A stretch of DNA of 64,000 bases from Rosistilla oblonga. GTDB lineage: Bacteria; Planctomycetota; Planctomycetia; Pirellulales; Pirellulaceae. Every line of letters starts with the position of its first letter. Position 1 is the stretch's first letter. A program made the position numbers and the translations under genes. Below the pieces are notes generated by a model, which saw nothing but the letters and a program-made list of their open reading frames with translations, was not told the origin of the DNA and did no database searches. Positions 17,835-26,798 of the stretch are shown here, in pieces. The DNA lies in NCBI RefSeq assembly GCF_007751715.1, contig NZ_CP036292.1:868001-932000 (forward strand), in the 5' to 3' direction.

Positions 17835-19877
17835 CTACCAGATTTTCACGCGGCGATCGGCCGGAATGAACATCTTGTCGCCTGGTTTAATGTCAAACGC
17901 TTTGTAAAACGCATCCATGTTGCTGACGATTCCATTAACTCGGTATCGGCTGGGCGAGTGCGGGTCGACCACTAAACGCCGGCGTAATTCCGGTTCTCGG
18001 TAGTGCCGCGGCCATACCTGGGCCCAACCGATGAACAGGCGTTGATCGCCAGTGAGTCCATCGATCACTGGAGCCGGCTTGCCTTTGAGCGACATTTGGT
18101 AGGCGGTGTAGGCGACGTTCAGGCCGCCGAGATCGCCGATGTTTTCGCCCAGCGTCAGTTCGCCGTTGACCGACATGTCGGGGAACGGTTTGTATTGGCT
18201 GAACTGTTCGACCAGCCCTTGGCTCCGTTTTTCGAACTCGCTGCGGTCGCTTTCGTTCCACCAGTTGCGAAGGTTACCGTCGCCGTCGTACTTGCTTCCC
18301 TTGTCGTCAAAGCCGTGGCTCAGTTCGTGCCCGATCACCGATCCGATGCCGCCGTAATTGACAGCGTCGTCGGCTTCCAGATTAAAGAATGGCGGTTGCA
18401 GGATCGCCGCAGGAAAAACGATCTCGTTCATGACGGGGTTGTAATAGGCGTTGATCGTCTGCGGTGACATGTGCCATTCGTGCGGATCGATCGGTCCACC
18501 CAGCTTGTCGACCTCGCGAGCATGTTCGACTTCGGCAGCTCGCATCACGTTCTCAAACAGTTCGTCCGGCTTGATCTCCAACTTGCTGTAGTCTTTCCAT
18601 TGGTCGGGGTAACCAATTTTGGTTCTGAACTTCGACAGCTTCTCGTGAGCTTGCAGCTTGGTTGGCGGAGTCATCCATTCCAGTTGATCGATCCGCTTGG
18701 CAAACGCAGCTTTCAGATTCTCGACCAGTTCGGTCATCCGTTGCTTGGCTTGAGGCGTGAAGTGCCGGTCGACGTACAGTTTGCCGACCAGTTCGCTCAA
18801 CGTGCCGCCGGTCGCTTCGACCCCTCGCTTCCACATCGGTTGTTGTTCCCCTACACCGCTGATTACGGTGTCGTGGAAATCGAAGTGGATCTTTTCGATA
18901 TCAGAACTCAGGACTGGCGCCAGCGAATCGGCGACATGAAACGCCATGTACGCTTGCCATACTTGCAGCGGTTCTTGGTCGAACAGTTCGTTGACAGCTT
19001 CGAGGAAGCTCGGCTGCCGCACGACATAGTTTTCGATTCGGTCGACGTCGGTGACTTCGGCGAACTTCTCAAATTGCAGATGCTTCAGCGTCTTGGCCAA
19101 GTCGCCGCTGGAGACCTTGTTATAGGTCTTGATCGGATCGCGGTTGGCAACCTTGGTCCACTGAGCTTCCGCCAGCTTGGTTTCCAGAGCGAGGATCTGC
19201 GGCGCGGCGGCTTCGGGATCGGGGTAACCGACAGCGGTCAACAGTTTGACGATGTAATCGGGGAACGCTTCGCGAACCCGGACGTACATCGTATCGTCTT
19301 CCAAGTAATAATCGCGGTCGGGCAACGTGGTCCCGTGCTGCGAAAAGTAAACGGTGTAGTTAGCCGAATCGCGGGCGTCGGGCGAGACATAATAACCGAC
19401 AGGTTGGGAGATCCCTTGCCGCGACAATTGAGCCATCAACACGGCCAGCTTGGCTTTGGTGTCGGCTTGCTCGATTTGTTTCAACAGCGGCGCCAGCGGT
19501 TTGGCGCCTCGTTTGTTCCGCGTTTCGATATCGATATACGACGTGTAGAAGTCGCCCACCTTTTGAGCGTCCGATCCGGCGGGGCGATCGGTCGCCTCGG
19601 CAGCTTCCTGGATCATCGTGCGGACCGCTTCTTGGGTCTGATCGTTGAGCATCGTGAAGACGCCGTAGTTCGATTCGTCTCCGGGCAGCGGATGTTTTTT
19701 TAACCAACCCTCGTTGATGTACTCGTAGAAGTCAGCCCCCGCGGTGACGGTGTCGCTGAAATTAGTTGTGTCGATCCCCGACAGCAGTTTGGTCTGGGCG
19801 GAGACCGAACGCGTGGTCGATACGGTCGCAAGAGCGAGCGTTAGGAACAGGCAGAGCGTGCGAGTCATGATCCTCAT
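17835..19877 (-). CDS. M13 (neprilysin/PepO) family zinc metallopeptidase, secreted
   Basis: A 680-residue M13 endopeptidase that cleaves oligopeptides. The signal peptide (MRIMTRTLCLFLTLALATVS) indicates export. The N-terminal Peptidase_M13_N region includes ADFYEYINEGWLKKHPLPGD (about 47-66). The zinc site is H517-ELS-H521 inside GSVIGHELSHGFDDKGSKYD. The third ligand and catalytic partner lie in LGENIGDLGGLNVAYTAY (about residue 580), and NAYYNPVMNEIVFPAAILQP is the conserved substrate-binding stretch. The C-terminus ends in the usual family tail (RRVKIW). The gene stands alone, with its own intergenic region upstream. Confidence 0.95.
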   Translation of the reverse strand: MRIMTRTLCLFLTLALATVSTTRSVSAQTKLLSGIDTTNFSDTVTAGADFYEYINEGWLKKHPLPGDESNYGVFTMLNDQTQEAVRTMIQEAAEATDRPAGSDAQKVGDFYTSYIDIETRNKRGAKPLAPLLKQIEQADTKAKLAVLMAQLSRQGISQPVGYYVSPDARDSANYTVYFSQHGTTLPDRDYYLEDDTMYVRVREAFPDYIVKLLTAVGYPDPEAAAPQILALETKLAEAQWTKVANRDPIKTYNKVSSGDLAKTLKHLQFEKFAEVTDVDRIENYVVRQPSFLEAVNELFDQEPLQVWQAYMAFHVADSLAPVLSSDIEKIHFDFHDTVISGVGEQQPMWKRGVEATGGTLSELVGKLYVDRHFTPQAKQRMTELVENLKAAFAKRIDQLEWMTPPTKLQAHEKLSKFRTKIGYPDQWKDYSKLEIKPDELFENVMRAAEVEHAREVDKLGGPIDPHEWHMSPQTINAYYNPVMNEIVFPAAILQPPFFNLEADDAVNYGGIGSVIGHELSHGFDDKGSKYDGDGNLRNWWNESDRSEFEKRSQGLVEQFSQYKPFPDMSVNGELTLGENIGDLGGLNVAYTAYQMSLKGKPAPVIDGLTGDQRLFIGWAQVWPRHYREPELRRRLVVDPHSPSRYRVNGIVSNMDAFYKAFDIKPGDKMFIPADRRVKIW

Positions 19878-20383
19878 CCGTGTTGGAAAGTTTTACGTTT
19901 TACGTTTTCGAAGTTCGGCGGTTGCCGCGAACTTGTAGATTCTACGGCCATTGGAGGGATCGGCCAACATGCAGCCGCAATTGCTTGCATCGCCCGAAGC
20001 ACCGTTTGTTGAAGACGAGCAAACGAGCGAAGCGTCGTTCGGCCAGCGTCCGCTTCGTAAAGTAAATCCGCGTCGTGGATGCGGTGCTGTCAGTCCTCCC
20101 CGAACAAAGCTGAAGGCTCGTTTCTCGACCCTTCCGGCTGCGCCAGGCGGGTGCAGTCGTGGCACGAGCGCCGTACAAAAAGAGGACCTTCACCTCCGTC
20201 GTGGTTTGGGGGATTTGCTAGCGAGGTTTGCCCGCGTAAATCGGTTCATATTCGCTAAAATCCGATTCACCCTCAGATCTTTCCTGACTGGCGCCGATCT
20301 ATCCCAAGGAGAGCCGATCGCCGTTGCGCGGTGCGGTTCGTCGATTTTTGTTTGTGAGGGACTGGGCGGTTGGGTTGAGGTGC
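19878..20383. other. Intergenic region between divergent genes
   Basis: About 500 bases between the M13 peptidase start and the TolC-like gene. I see no convincing gene. Several short frames cross it but none has a ribosome site or family resemblance. It must hold the promoters of both flanking genes. The first 20 codons of the longer possible TolC frame (TTG at 20324) lie here. Confidence 0.5.
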
Positions 20384-22954
20384 ATGGGCAGAAGAAGGTT
20401 TTTCGCGACCGGAATGCTGATCGCTTGCTGCGCGTTGTTGCTGGTGGGCTGTTCGCGGCGCTGGTATCGCCAACAGGCCGATGAAGACGCCAACTGCTTG
20501 ATCCAGCAGAAAGGTGGCCATCTGCATGGCGGTAGCGTCTACGTTGCGTCGGATTCGCGGATGTACGATCCGTTTTCGATCGATCGGTCGCCGATGCCCC
20601 CGGATGATCCCAAATCACATCAGTACATGCACTGTGTCGATGGAATGCACGGTTGGAAGCATTGGCATCGCAACGGCGATGTTTCGTCGATCGAATCTCC
20701 CTATTGGCTCGCGTCGCTCCCCAAAGATGAAACGGGGAACGTCGTCCTGAACCTCCGCGATGCCGTCGGTGTGGCGCGGATCAATTCACGCGACTACCAA
20801 CAAAACGTCGAGACGCTGTATCGTTCGGCGCTGAACGTCTCGTTCGAACGCTTCCGTTTCGACCATCAATTTTTCTCGGGCACCCGCACGTTTGAAGAGT
20901 TCCGGGGAACTGACGTCGGCGCCAGCAGCGTGCTCACCCAGACTAGTTTTGGCAGCGTCCGCAAGCTGAGTGCGACCGGCGGCGAGTTGGTCGTCGGATT
21001 TGCCAATTCGTTGGTCTGGGATTTCTGGGGCAGCGACAGCGATCTGTTCACTTCGACGATCGATTTCAGCCTGGTGCAGCCGTTGTTGCGGTATGGCGGT
21101 CGCGCTCGCGTCTTGGAACAACTGACGCAAAGCGAACGGAATCTGCTGGCCAACGTGCGGCAGATGCAGCAATATCGGCAGGGCTTTTATGTCGACATCG
21201 TCACCGGTCGCAACTCCGGCCCCGGGCCAAGTTTGGCCACCAATGTCGGCCAAGCGGGGCTCGGTCTGATCGCTGGTGTCCCTAGCGGACGGAGCGGCGC
21301 AGCCGATGCAGGCGGCTACATGGGGCTGTTGCAGGACCAGCAACAGATCCGGAACCAAGCGACCAACATCACCGCGCTCCGCGACAGTTTGGCACAATTG
21401 GAAGCGGCGTTCGAAGCGAATCGAATCAACAGCCGGTTGCAGGTCGATCAAGCTCGCCAGGCGTTGCTGAATGCACAGAGTTCGCTGTTGGCGGCCAAAG
21501 CGGCTTACCAGACACGCGTCGACAGCTTCAAAGTCGACCTCGGGTTGCCTCCGACGCTGCCCGTCGAAATTCGCGATGAGCTGTTGGACCGGTTTACTCT
21601 GATCGATCCGAAGCTGACTGAGATACAAGACGAACTGGCGGAGATCCTGTTGGAGATCCGTAGCAAGCGGGAGAACCCGACCGAAGAATCGCTGGAAACA
21701 GCCCGCGGCAAAATTGTCGCGTTGAACGCTGGCATCGATCCTCAGCTGGAAGCGGCACTCTCCGACCTGGCGTCGCTGGAGAAACATCTGCCCGAGCGTC
21801 GCAAGCAGCTGCGGCAGGTCAAAATGCAGATCGACGAACTGCATGCCGATGTCGACAGTCGAGTGTACGACGAACAGGTGCTGATGAAGCGGATCGCGTT
21901 CCTCCAAAAACGTTTGCCCACGATCGCCCGCGACTTGAATCAGTTGCGTGAGGAATACACGCAATCCCAGCAGCTGGCATTGCGAGCGGCCGACGGAGAC
22001 GATCCCGATTCGCCTGCAGAGCCAACGCTGCAGGAACAATGGAAGGCCTTGAACGACCGGGCTGGGCGCTTGTCCGACCTGTTGTTAGAACTGTCGCTGG
22101 TGCATGCCGAGACGCGATTGCAGGGGATCACGTTGTTGCCGTTGGAGATTGAGCCATTTGAGGCGCTCAGCTACGCCCGGACCAATCGCTTGGATTGGAT
22201 GAACGCCCGAGCCAACTTGGTCGACGTGTGGCGGAAGATCGAATTTTTCGCCAACGCGTTGCAGAGCGATCTGGACGTGGTCGTCAATGGCGAATTGGGG
22301 ACCGATCCGGACAACATCGTCCAGTTCACGCCCGATCGCAGCCGCATCCGGTTTGGCGTTCAGTTCGATACGCCGACAGCTCGGTTGGTCGAACGGAACC
22401 AATACCGCGAGGCGTTGTTGAATTACCAGCAAGCCCGCCGGAATTACATGCTGTTTGAAGATCGCGTTTCGTTGAGCTTGCGGAATACGTTGCGGATCGC
22501 CGCACTCAGCCGAATCAACTTGGAAGTGCGTCGAACCGCGGTCCAGGTGGCGATCGCGCAGGTCGATATCGCGCGGCTGAAACTGAATCCTCCGCTGCGA
22601 CCGAATCAACAGAGCACGACTTCACCGACCGCCGCACGCGACTTGGTCTCTGCGTTGTCGGATCTGTTGGACGCGCAAAACGACTTCCTCAATGTGTGGG
22701 TCAACTACGAAGTCCTCCGCGTTCTGCTGGACTTTGAAATGGGGACGATGCAATTGGATCCGACGGGTGTTTGGATCGATCCGGGGCCGATCGAAGCCCC
22801 TACCGACGCCGCACTGGCCGATGATACGGCGCTGTTGGAAAACGGCGATGTCGCACCGGTCGTCGGTGGACTGCCCGAACGGCTGCCGATGCCAGCGACG
22901 GCACCTGCAAATCAAATCAATTCCGCCGAACCGCTTCGTGTTCCGGAGCCTTAG
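20384..22954 (+). CDS. TolC-like outer-membrane efflux lipoprotein with extended coiled coil
   Basis: An 856-residue protein. It starts MGRRRFFATGMLIACCALLL with lipobox LLVGC, so Cys at about residue 23 is the likely lipidation site. The chosen ATG gives this signal; an in-frame TTG 60 bases upstream would only add an unlike extension. The long helical parts (about residues 330-680) have heptad character and Gln/Leu-rich segments (QIRNQATNITALRDSLAQLE, AFEANRINSRLQVDQARQAL), typical of the periplasmic TolC barrel. EALSYARTNRLDWMNARANL and LVERNQYREALLNYQQARRN match the outer-membrane-factor repeat signatures. It is much longer than ordinary TolC (about 450-500 residues) because of inserted coiled coils. 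No pump partner is adjacent. Confidence 0.85.
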   Translation: MGRRRFFATGMLIACCALLLVGCSRRWYRQQADEDANCLIQQKGGHLHGGSVYVASDSRMYDPFSIDRSPMPPDDPKSHQYMHCVDGMHGWKHWHRNGDVSSIESPYWLASLPKDETGNVVLNLRDAVGVARINSRDYQQNVETLYRSALNVSFERFRFDHQFFSGTRTFEEFRGTDVGASSVLTQTSFGSVRKLSATGGELVVGFANSLVWDFWGSDSDLFTSTIDFSLVQPLLRYGGRARVLEQLTQSERNLLANVRQMQQYRQGFYVDIVTGRNSGPGPSLATNVGQAGLGLIAGVPSGRSGAADAGGYMGLLQDQQQIRNQATNITALRDSLAQLEAAFEANRINSRLQVDQARQALLNAQSSLLAAKAAYQTRVDSFKVDLGLPPTLPVEIRDELLDRFTLIDPKLTEIQDELAEILLEIRSKRENPTEESLETARGKIVALNAGIDPQLEAALSDLASLEKHLPERRKQLRQVKMQIDELHADVDSRVYDEQVLMKRIAFLQKRLPTIARDLNQLREEYTQSQQLALRAADGDDPDSPAEPTLQEQWKALNDRAGRLSDLLLELSLVHAETRLQGITLLPLEIEPFEALSYARTNRLDWMNARANLVDVWRKIEFFANALQSDLDVVVNGELGTDPDNIVQFTPDRSRIRFGVQFDTPTARLVERNQYREALLNYQQARRNYMLFEDRVSLSLRNTLRIAALSRINLEVRRTAVQVAIAQVDIARLKLNPPLRPNQQSTTSPTAARDLVSALSDLLDAQNDFLNVWVNYEVLRVLLDFEMGTMQLDPTGVWIDPGPIEAPTDAALADDTALLENGDVAPVVGGLPERLPMPATAPANQINSAEPLRVPEP

Positions 22955-23064
22955 TTGGTGGGGAAGACCGGGTTTGACCGTTGGCCGCCCGACAACGTAA
23001 ACTGAGCCCTGGACTAGAGTTTGGGGCTCCCAAGTCACTTTTTGTAGAAAGCACAGGCCGCCGG

Positions 23065-23562
23065 ATGAGCAGCATCGGAGAAGGAAACGCGATCGATTAT
23101 CAAACCGCTCGCGGCCGCGATTATCCCGCGATTCGACAGTTCACCGTCTTCTTGGAGAACCGCGTCGGGCAGCTGTTAGAAGTCGTGCGTCGATTCGAAG
23201 GGACCGGTCTGCGAATCGTCGCCCTATCGATCAACGATGCCGCCGAATGCGCGTTTGTGCGATTTGTGGTCAGCCATCCCGAGCGGGCTCGCGAAATCCT
23301 GGAACGGGCCGGTTTGTCGATCATCGAAACCGATCTGATCGGCGTTGAATTGCCCGACACGTCGCAACCGTTGCTGCACGTCTGCACGGCGCTGCTGCAA
23401 GCCGAAGTGAACATCATCCAAGCGTATCCCTTGATCCCACGCGCCAACCAACGGGCTGCGGTGGCGTTGATGGTCGACAATATCGATCTGGGGATCGAAA
23501 CGCTGCGAGCGAAGAACTTCCGCACGCTGCAAGAAAGCGACTTGCTGGGCGAAGAGGAATGA
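23065..23562 (+). CDS. Tandem ACT-domain protein
   Basis: A 165-residue protein composed of two ACT domains: residues about 23-88 (QFTVFLENRVGQLLEVVRRF...) and about 95-155 (QPLLHVCTALLQAEVNIIQA...). ACT pairs bind amino acids and regulate enzymes. The sequence style resembles regulatory ACT proteins annotated near amino-acid biosynthesis genes (for example acetolactate synthase small-subunit-like), but no such gene is adjacent, so the partner is unknown. The ATG at 23065 was chosen because it begins a normal N-terminus about 20 residues before the first ACT strand. The gene follows the TolC-like gene by 110 bases on the same strand. Confidence 0.8.
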   Translation: MSSIGEGNAIDYQTARGRDYPAIRQFTVFLENRVGQLLEVVRRFEGTGLRIVALSINDAAECAFVRFVVSHPERAREILERAGLSIIETDLIGVELPDTSQPLLHVCTALLQAEVNIIQAYPLIPRANQRAAVALMVDNIDLGIETLRAKNFRTLQESDLLGEEE

Positions 23563-24339
23563 TCCGTTCGGCGAACGTTTCGCCGGCATGGGATCGCATT
23601 CCCTTCGCTTCGATATGACCTAGTCGTTCTGAACGCGATTCAACTTTGCCAGGATCACATCCCCGGCTTAATATCCACCTTCGCAACAAAGTTGTTTGCC
23701 GCCACCGACGCCGGCAGGTTCGGGGTGGAACGTGCGGTGGACAGACCAACCGGGACCGTTGCCGCTCCGGTGATATAGAGGTTTCCTTGGCTGTCTGAAA
23801 AGCCGCAGCGCTCATAATCAAGTCTGGGGCCGTCAAGCAAGTTGCTGAACTTCGGACCAGCGAAATCGGCCGCGAGCAACGTGACCACGGCGTCTTGGGA
23901 TCTACCCCCGTCGCGTCTGATGCCGTTGAGTTTGGGCGACCCGGTTCCCGCTGTGCCCGCTGCCATCGCCCTGGACGATATGCTTAGCCACGGTAGGTGT
24001 GGCTTTCTTTGTATGCCGCGTGTTGGTTTCACAAAAGCGACGGCGATTATTGCTCCGAAACGGAGGCCCATTGTCGCGTCGCGATCGAGTTCTTCTGCAC
24101 CGCGATCGACAGCTTTTGGCAACCGAGAAGTTCTGTTTGCGATTGGCGAGCGTTTGAAACGATACTCGGATCCTGCGGCGGCGCCGTGCCTATCATTGGC
24201 GCAGCCCGAATCTTCGGACTTCTGACGGCGGTTGCCTTCGCTGTACTGCTTGAAATCGGCCGAGCGTAGCGTTGCGATGAGCTACCTATTGAGTGTTCCC
24301 CGGTCTCTCGAACACTTTTCCCGCCACGAGCATAAATCG
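23563..24339. other. Gene-poor stretch containing a possible broken gene
   Basis: About 780 bases between the ACT protein and the next clear gene. The only protein-like segment is the minus-strand remnant listed separately at 23655-23900. Frames on both strands remain open by GC bias, but they show no motif, signal or ribosome site that supports them. Confidence 0.5.
23655..23900 (-). pseudogene. Possible remnant of an SBBP-type beta-propeller protein
   Basis: The minus-strand frame ends in FSDSQGNLYITGAATVPVG and NNFVAKVDIKPGM. D.QGNLYITG followed by FVAKVD resembles the SBBP beta-propeller repeats of large secreted planctomycete proteins. Upstream of about 23900 the frame continues but the composition becomes unlike a normal protein, with no plausible start or signal peptide. 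I read it as a decayed 3' fragment. It could instead be chance similarity within a short open frame. Confidence 0.3.
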
Positions 24340-25179
24340 ATGCACACGCCCCCCACCATGCCTCCTGCCGCCCGCCGCGGCGGAATCCGAAAACTGTTAC
24401 TGTGCGGTTGCTTGCTACCAATGTTGCTGTTGGGGATCGGCGCGGTTGGACTGGCCGGATACGGCTGGTATTTCGTGAGTGGGAAAGTCGCCGAATATAC
24501 CGAGACCGAAGCTCGCGCGGTTCCAACGGTTGCCTTCGACGAGGTGGAAGCCGAAGAGATCGGCCAGCGAGCTAGCGAGTTTTTTGAGCGAGTTCAAGCG
24601 GGAAGTTCCGACGAACAGTTTGTCCTTTCGACGCGCGAGTTGAATGTTCTGTTGAACAGTCAGCCCGGACTGAAGGACTGCGTTTTTGTGACGCTGCAGA
24701 ACGGCCGATTGCGTGCGGATGTAAGTATCCCAACCGATCGGGTTCCCGGCGGATCGGGGCGTTTCCTCAACGCGTCGGGCGAACTTGAACTGTCGCTCGA
24801 CGATACGACGCTGTCGTTGAGTCTGATCGATGCAGAGGTCAAAGGAGAGCCGATCGACGAATCGTTGCTGACGCAGTTTCGCGACTTAAAACTGTCGACC
24901 GAAGATGTCAATGATCCTCGCTTTGCAGCGTTGTTAGGAATGTTCCAGAAGGTGACGATCCTCGATGATCGGTTGGTTGTTCAACCGCGTTCGACGAACG
25001 ACGCCATCGCTGCTGCTGACGGGCTACCCGGCAACGAGGTGGCCAACGTCAAGTTCAGCGAGAACAAGGCCACCGCCGCGGCTAAAACCGTCGCTCCCGC
25101 TGCTCCTGCAAAAGCTCCTCTCCCCGAAATCCAACTGCCTGGGTTCGGCAAGGTTCGCTACAACGAATTCGCTAAGTAG
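24340..25179 (+). CDS. Single-pass membrane protein of unknown function
   Basis: A 279-residue protein. A short basic cytoplasmic end (PPAARRGGIRK) precedes one membrane segment (about residues 18-45, LLLCGCLLPMLLLGIGAVGL). The rest is an extracytoplasmic beta/alpha region with alternating pattern (ELNVLLNSQPGLKDCVFVTL, GELELSLDDTTLSLSLIDAE) and a low-complexity Ala/Pro-rich tail near 255 (APAAPAKAPLP). I do not recognise the family; similar proteins with N-terminal helix and a DUF-type periplasmic domain are common in planctomycetes. The ATG at 24340 was preferred to a longer frame because it starts just before the basic stretch; ATG at 24358 is also possible. Its 3' end overlaps the EamA gene by 8 bases tail to tail. 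Confidence 0.7.
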   Translation: MHTPPTMPPAARRGGIRKLLLCGCLLPMLLLGIGAVGLAGYGWYFVSGKVAEYTETEARAVPTVAFDEVEAEEIGQRASEFFERVQAGSSDEQFVLSTRELNVLLNSQPGLKDCVFVTLQNGRLRADVSIPTDRVPGGSGRFLNASGELELSLDDTTLSLSLIDAEVKGEPIDESLLTQFRDLKLSTEDVNDPRFAALLGMFQKVTILDDRLVVQPRSTNDAIAAADGLPGNEVANVKFSENKATAAAKTVAPAAPAKAPLPEIQLPGFGKVRYNEFAK

Positions 25180-26215
25180 CTTCGTCCGGTTCCGGCGAGG
25201 GCGGTTTGGAACGAGGCGACTTTCGTTTGCCCAAGACCATCAGCCCGACGATCGTCAATGAAACGCCGATCACCATCGATTGAGTGACGCGTTCTTGGAA
25301 GATCAGCACGCCGGCGATCGCTGCCATTGCAACTTGGGTTACGTTTATTAGGTTCACCACAACCACCGAAACGACCTGCAACGCGACGGTTAATACGAAA
25401 AAGGCGAACAGATTAAACAGCCCCGCGGCTAACATTACCAACCACTGGTCTGCCGTCGTTGCCGCCAATCCCTCCGGCCCGACGCGTGCCAAGGCGATCG
25501 TCGATAGCCCGAAGGTGCCGACCACTCCGCTGACGAACATCGTCGTCGCGACTGCCATTCCGCTCAGAAGACTACGGCGGACCATCGTTCCCAGGAATGA
25601 AAAGGCGAGCCCCGAGATCGAGACGGCGATCACTCCGCTGGCGATCTGCAGAGGTGTCAGGTCGGCGCGGACCGCGCTGCGACCGCTTCCCAGCGAAAGA
25701 ATCGCCGTCGCCACGATCAAGACCACGATCGCGATGACCGTCCGCATGGTGACGCGTTCGCCCAGAAAGATGCGTCCGAAGACCGCTCCGCCGATCACCA
25801 TCGTCCCCAGGCAGATCGGCACCGCCAACGCCAGTCCAACGATGCTCAACGAATACTGGAACGCACAATTGCCGATGAATTGTCCGACGCAACATCCGGC
25901 CAGCAGGTAGCCGATCGCGGACCGCTGAGGAGTTAAAACAACGCCGCGGTTCCACAACAGGAACACGCTTGGCGCCATTCCGATCATCGTCGGAAAGGCT
26001 TTGGCCGCCGTGACCATGATCGGATCCAGATCGCTTACCTGTCGCAGCGCGATATTAGCCAACGTGTAACCGACAGCGGCCAGCAGACAATAGATCACGC
26101 CGACGGTGTAGGAGATCGGAGCGGCAACGGGCTGCGGTGGAATCGCGTTGGCGGCGGCGACGATCGAATCCGGTGGCTCGGGAGACAGCGTTTGAACTTG
26201 GTTTGGTGCTCTCAC
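25172..26215 (-). CDS. EamA/DMT-family transporter
   Basis: A 347-residue drug/metabolite-transporter-superfamily protein with ten predicted membrane helices in two EamA halves (about residues 35-170 and 190-330). Visible helix sequences include VIYCLLAAVGYTLANIALRQ, FVLTVALQVVSVVVVNLINV and the closing SMVIGVSLTIVGLMVLG. The tail is basic (GKRKSPRSKPP). The start is the GTG at 26215-26213, which overlaps the queD stop as GTGA, a standard coupled junction; a longer TTG start would lie inside queD. The substrate is unknown. Coupling to queD raises the possibility of a pteridine/deazapurine-related substrate, but that is only contextual. Confidence 0.88.
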   Translation of the reverse strand: MRAPNQVQTLSPEPPDSIVAAANAIPPQPVAAPISYTVGVIYCLLAAVGYTLANIALRQVSDLDPIMVTAAKAFPTMIGMAPSVFLLWNRGVVLTPQRSAIGYLLAGCCVGQFIGNCAFQYSLSIVGLALAVPICLGTMVIGGAVFGRIFLGERVTMRTVIAIVVLIVATAILSLGSGRSAVRADLTPLQIASGVIAVSISGLAFSFLGTMVRRSLLSGMAVATTMFVSGVVGTFGLSTIALARVGPEGLAATTADQWLVMLAAGLFNLFAFFVLTVALQVVSVVVVNLINVTQVAMAAIAGVLIFQERVTQSMVIGVSLTIVGLMVLGKRKSPRSKPPSPEPDEAT

Positions 26216-26640
26216 CCCAGCGTCACTTCCGAACAACTCTCTTCGGATTCCCAGATCACGACTTTGCTGGCGTGGGTTCCCGTGTCGCGCAACAGTTCCG
26301 GGCAGACGACTTCCAACAGGTAGCGGGCCATGTTTTCGGAGGTCGGATTGTAGGGCAATTCAAAGACGCGGCAGGGTTCGACCATGTGGATCGCCTGCAG
26401 CCCGTTGGTGTCTTGATCCCAGAGCACAAAGGCGTGGTCCCAGTTCTCGTCGATCCAGCCTTTGAACTTTCGCTTCAGCACGCCGAAGTCGATGATCCGC
26501 CCGACATCGTCTTGGACTTCGCCGGTCACATAAAACTCAGCGACGTAGTTGTGCCCGTGGAAATGGACGCACTTGCCGTCGTGTCCAACCAACCGATGAC
26601 CTGCACAGAAACGAATACGACGCATCACGGTCAGACCCAT
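26212..26640 (-). CDS. queD: 6-carboxy-tetrahydropterin synthase (QueD)
   Basis: A 142-residue PTPS/QueD enzyme that converts dihydroneopterin triphosphate to 6-carboxy-5,6,7,8-tetrahydropterin, the second step of 7-deazaguanine (queuosine) biosynthesis. Zinc-binding histidines lie in FCAGHRL and HFHGHNY. The Cys in KCVHFHGHNY is the family catalytic cysteine. PTSENMARYL and VVIWESEESCSEV are the conserved C-terminal motifs. The start MGLTVMRRIRF is supported by a GGGAGA site 11 bases upstream; the longer frame has an unusual N-terminus. The stop overlaps the EamA GTG. Symbol queD is assigned on the Cys-x3-HGH arrangement typical of QueD; a eukaryotic-type PTPS activity is less likely in this lineage. 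Confidence 0.9.
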   Translation of the reverse strand: MGLTVMRRIRFCAGHRLVGHDGKCVHFHGHNYVAEFYVTGEVQDDVGRIIDFGVLKRKFKGWIDENWDHAFVLWDQDTNGLQAIHMVEPCRVFELPYNPTSENMARYLLEVVCPELLRDTGTHASKVVIWESEESCSEVTLG

Positions 26641-26798
26641 AGCGATCACAATCTCCCACGAACCAAAGAACGAAGCACCCCAGCGAAGTTCTATCCTAAG
26701 CCGCAGCGTCAGCTTTGGACAAACGGGGGCCACGAAATTTCAATGCGATGCGAGTGCTTGTGCGCGGGAGACCGCCGCAATGGTCCAATGTCGCTTCA
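26641..26798. other. Upstream region of queD
   Basis: About 160 bases carrying the likely queD promoter, before the tandem-repeat array. No gene or clear hexamers are seen. Confidence 0.4.

Noticed and set aside
18471-19703. A 410-codon open frame antisense to the M13 peptidase
   Set aside because: It lies wholly within the peptidase gene on the opposite strand, with no domain or plausible start.
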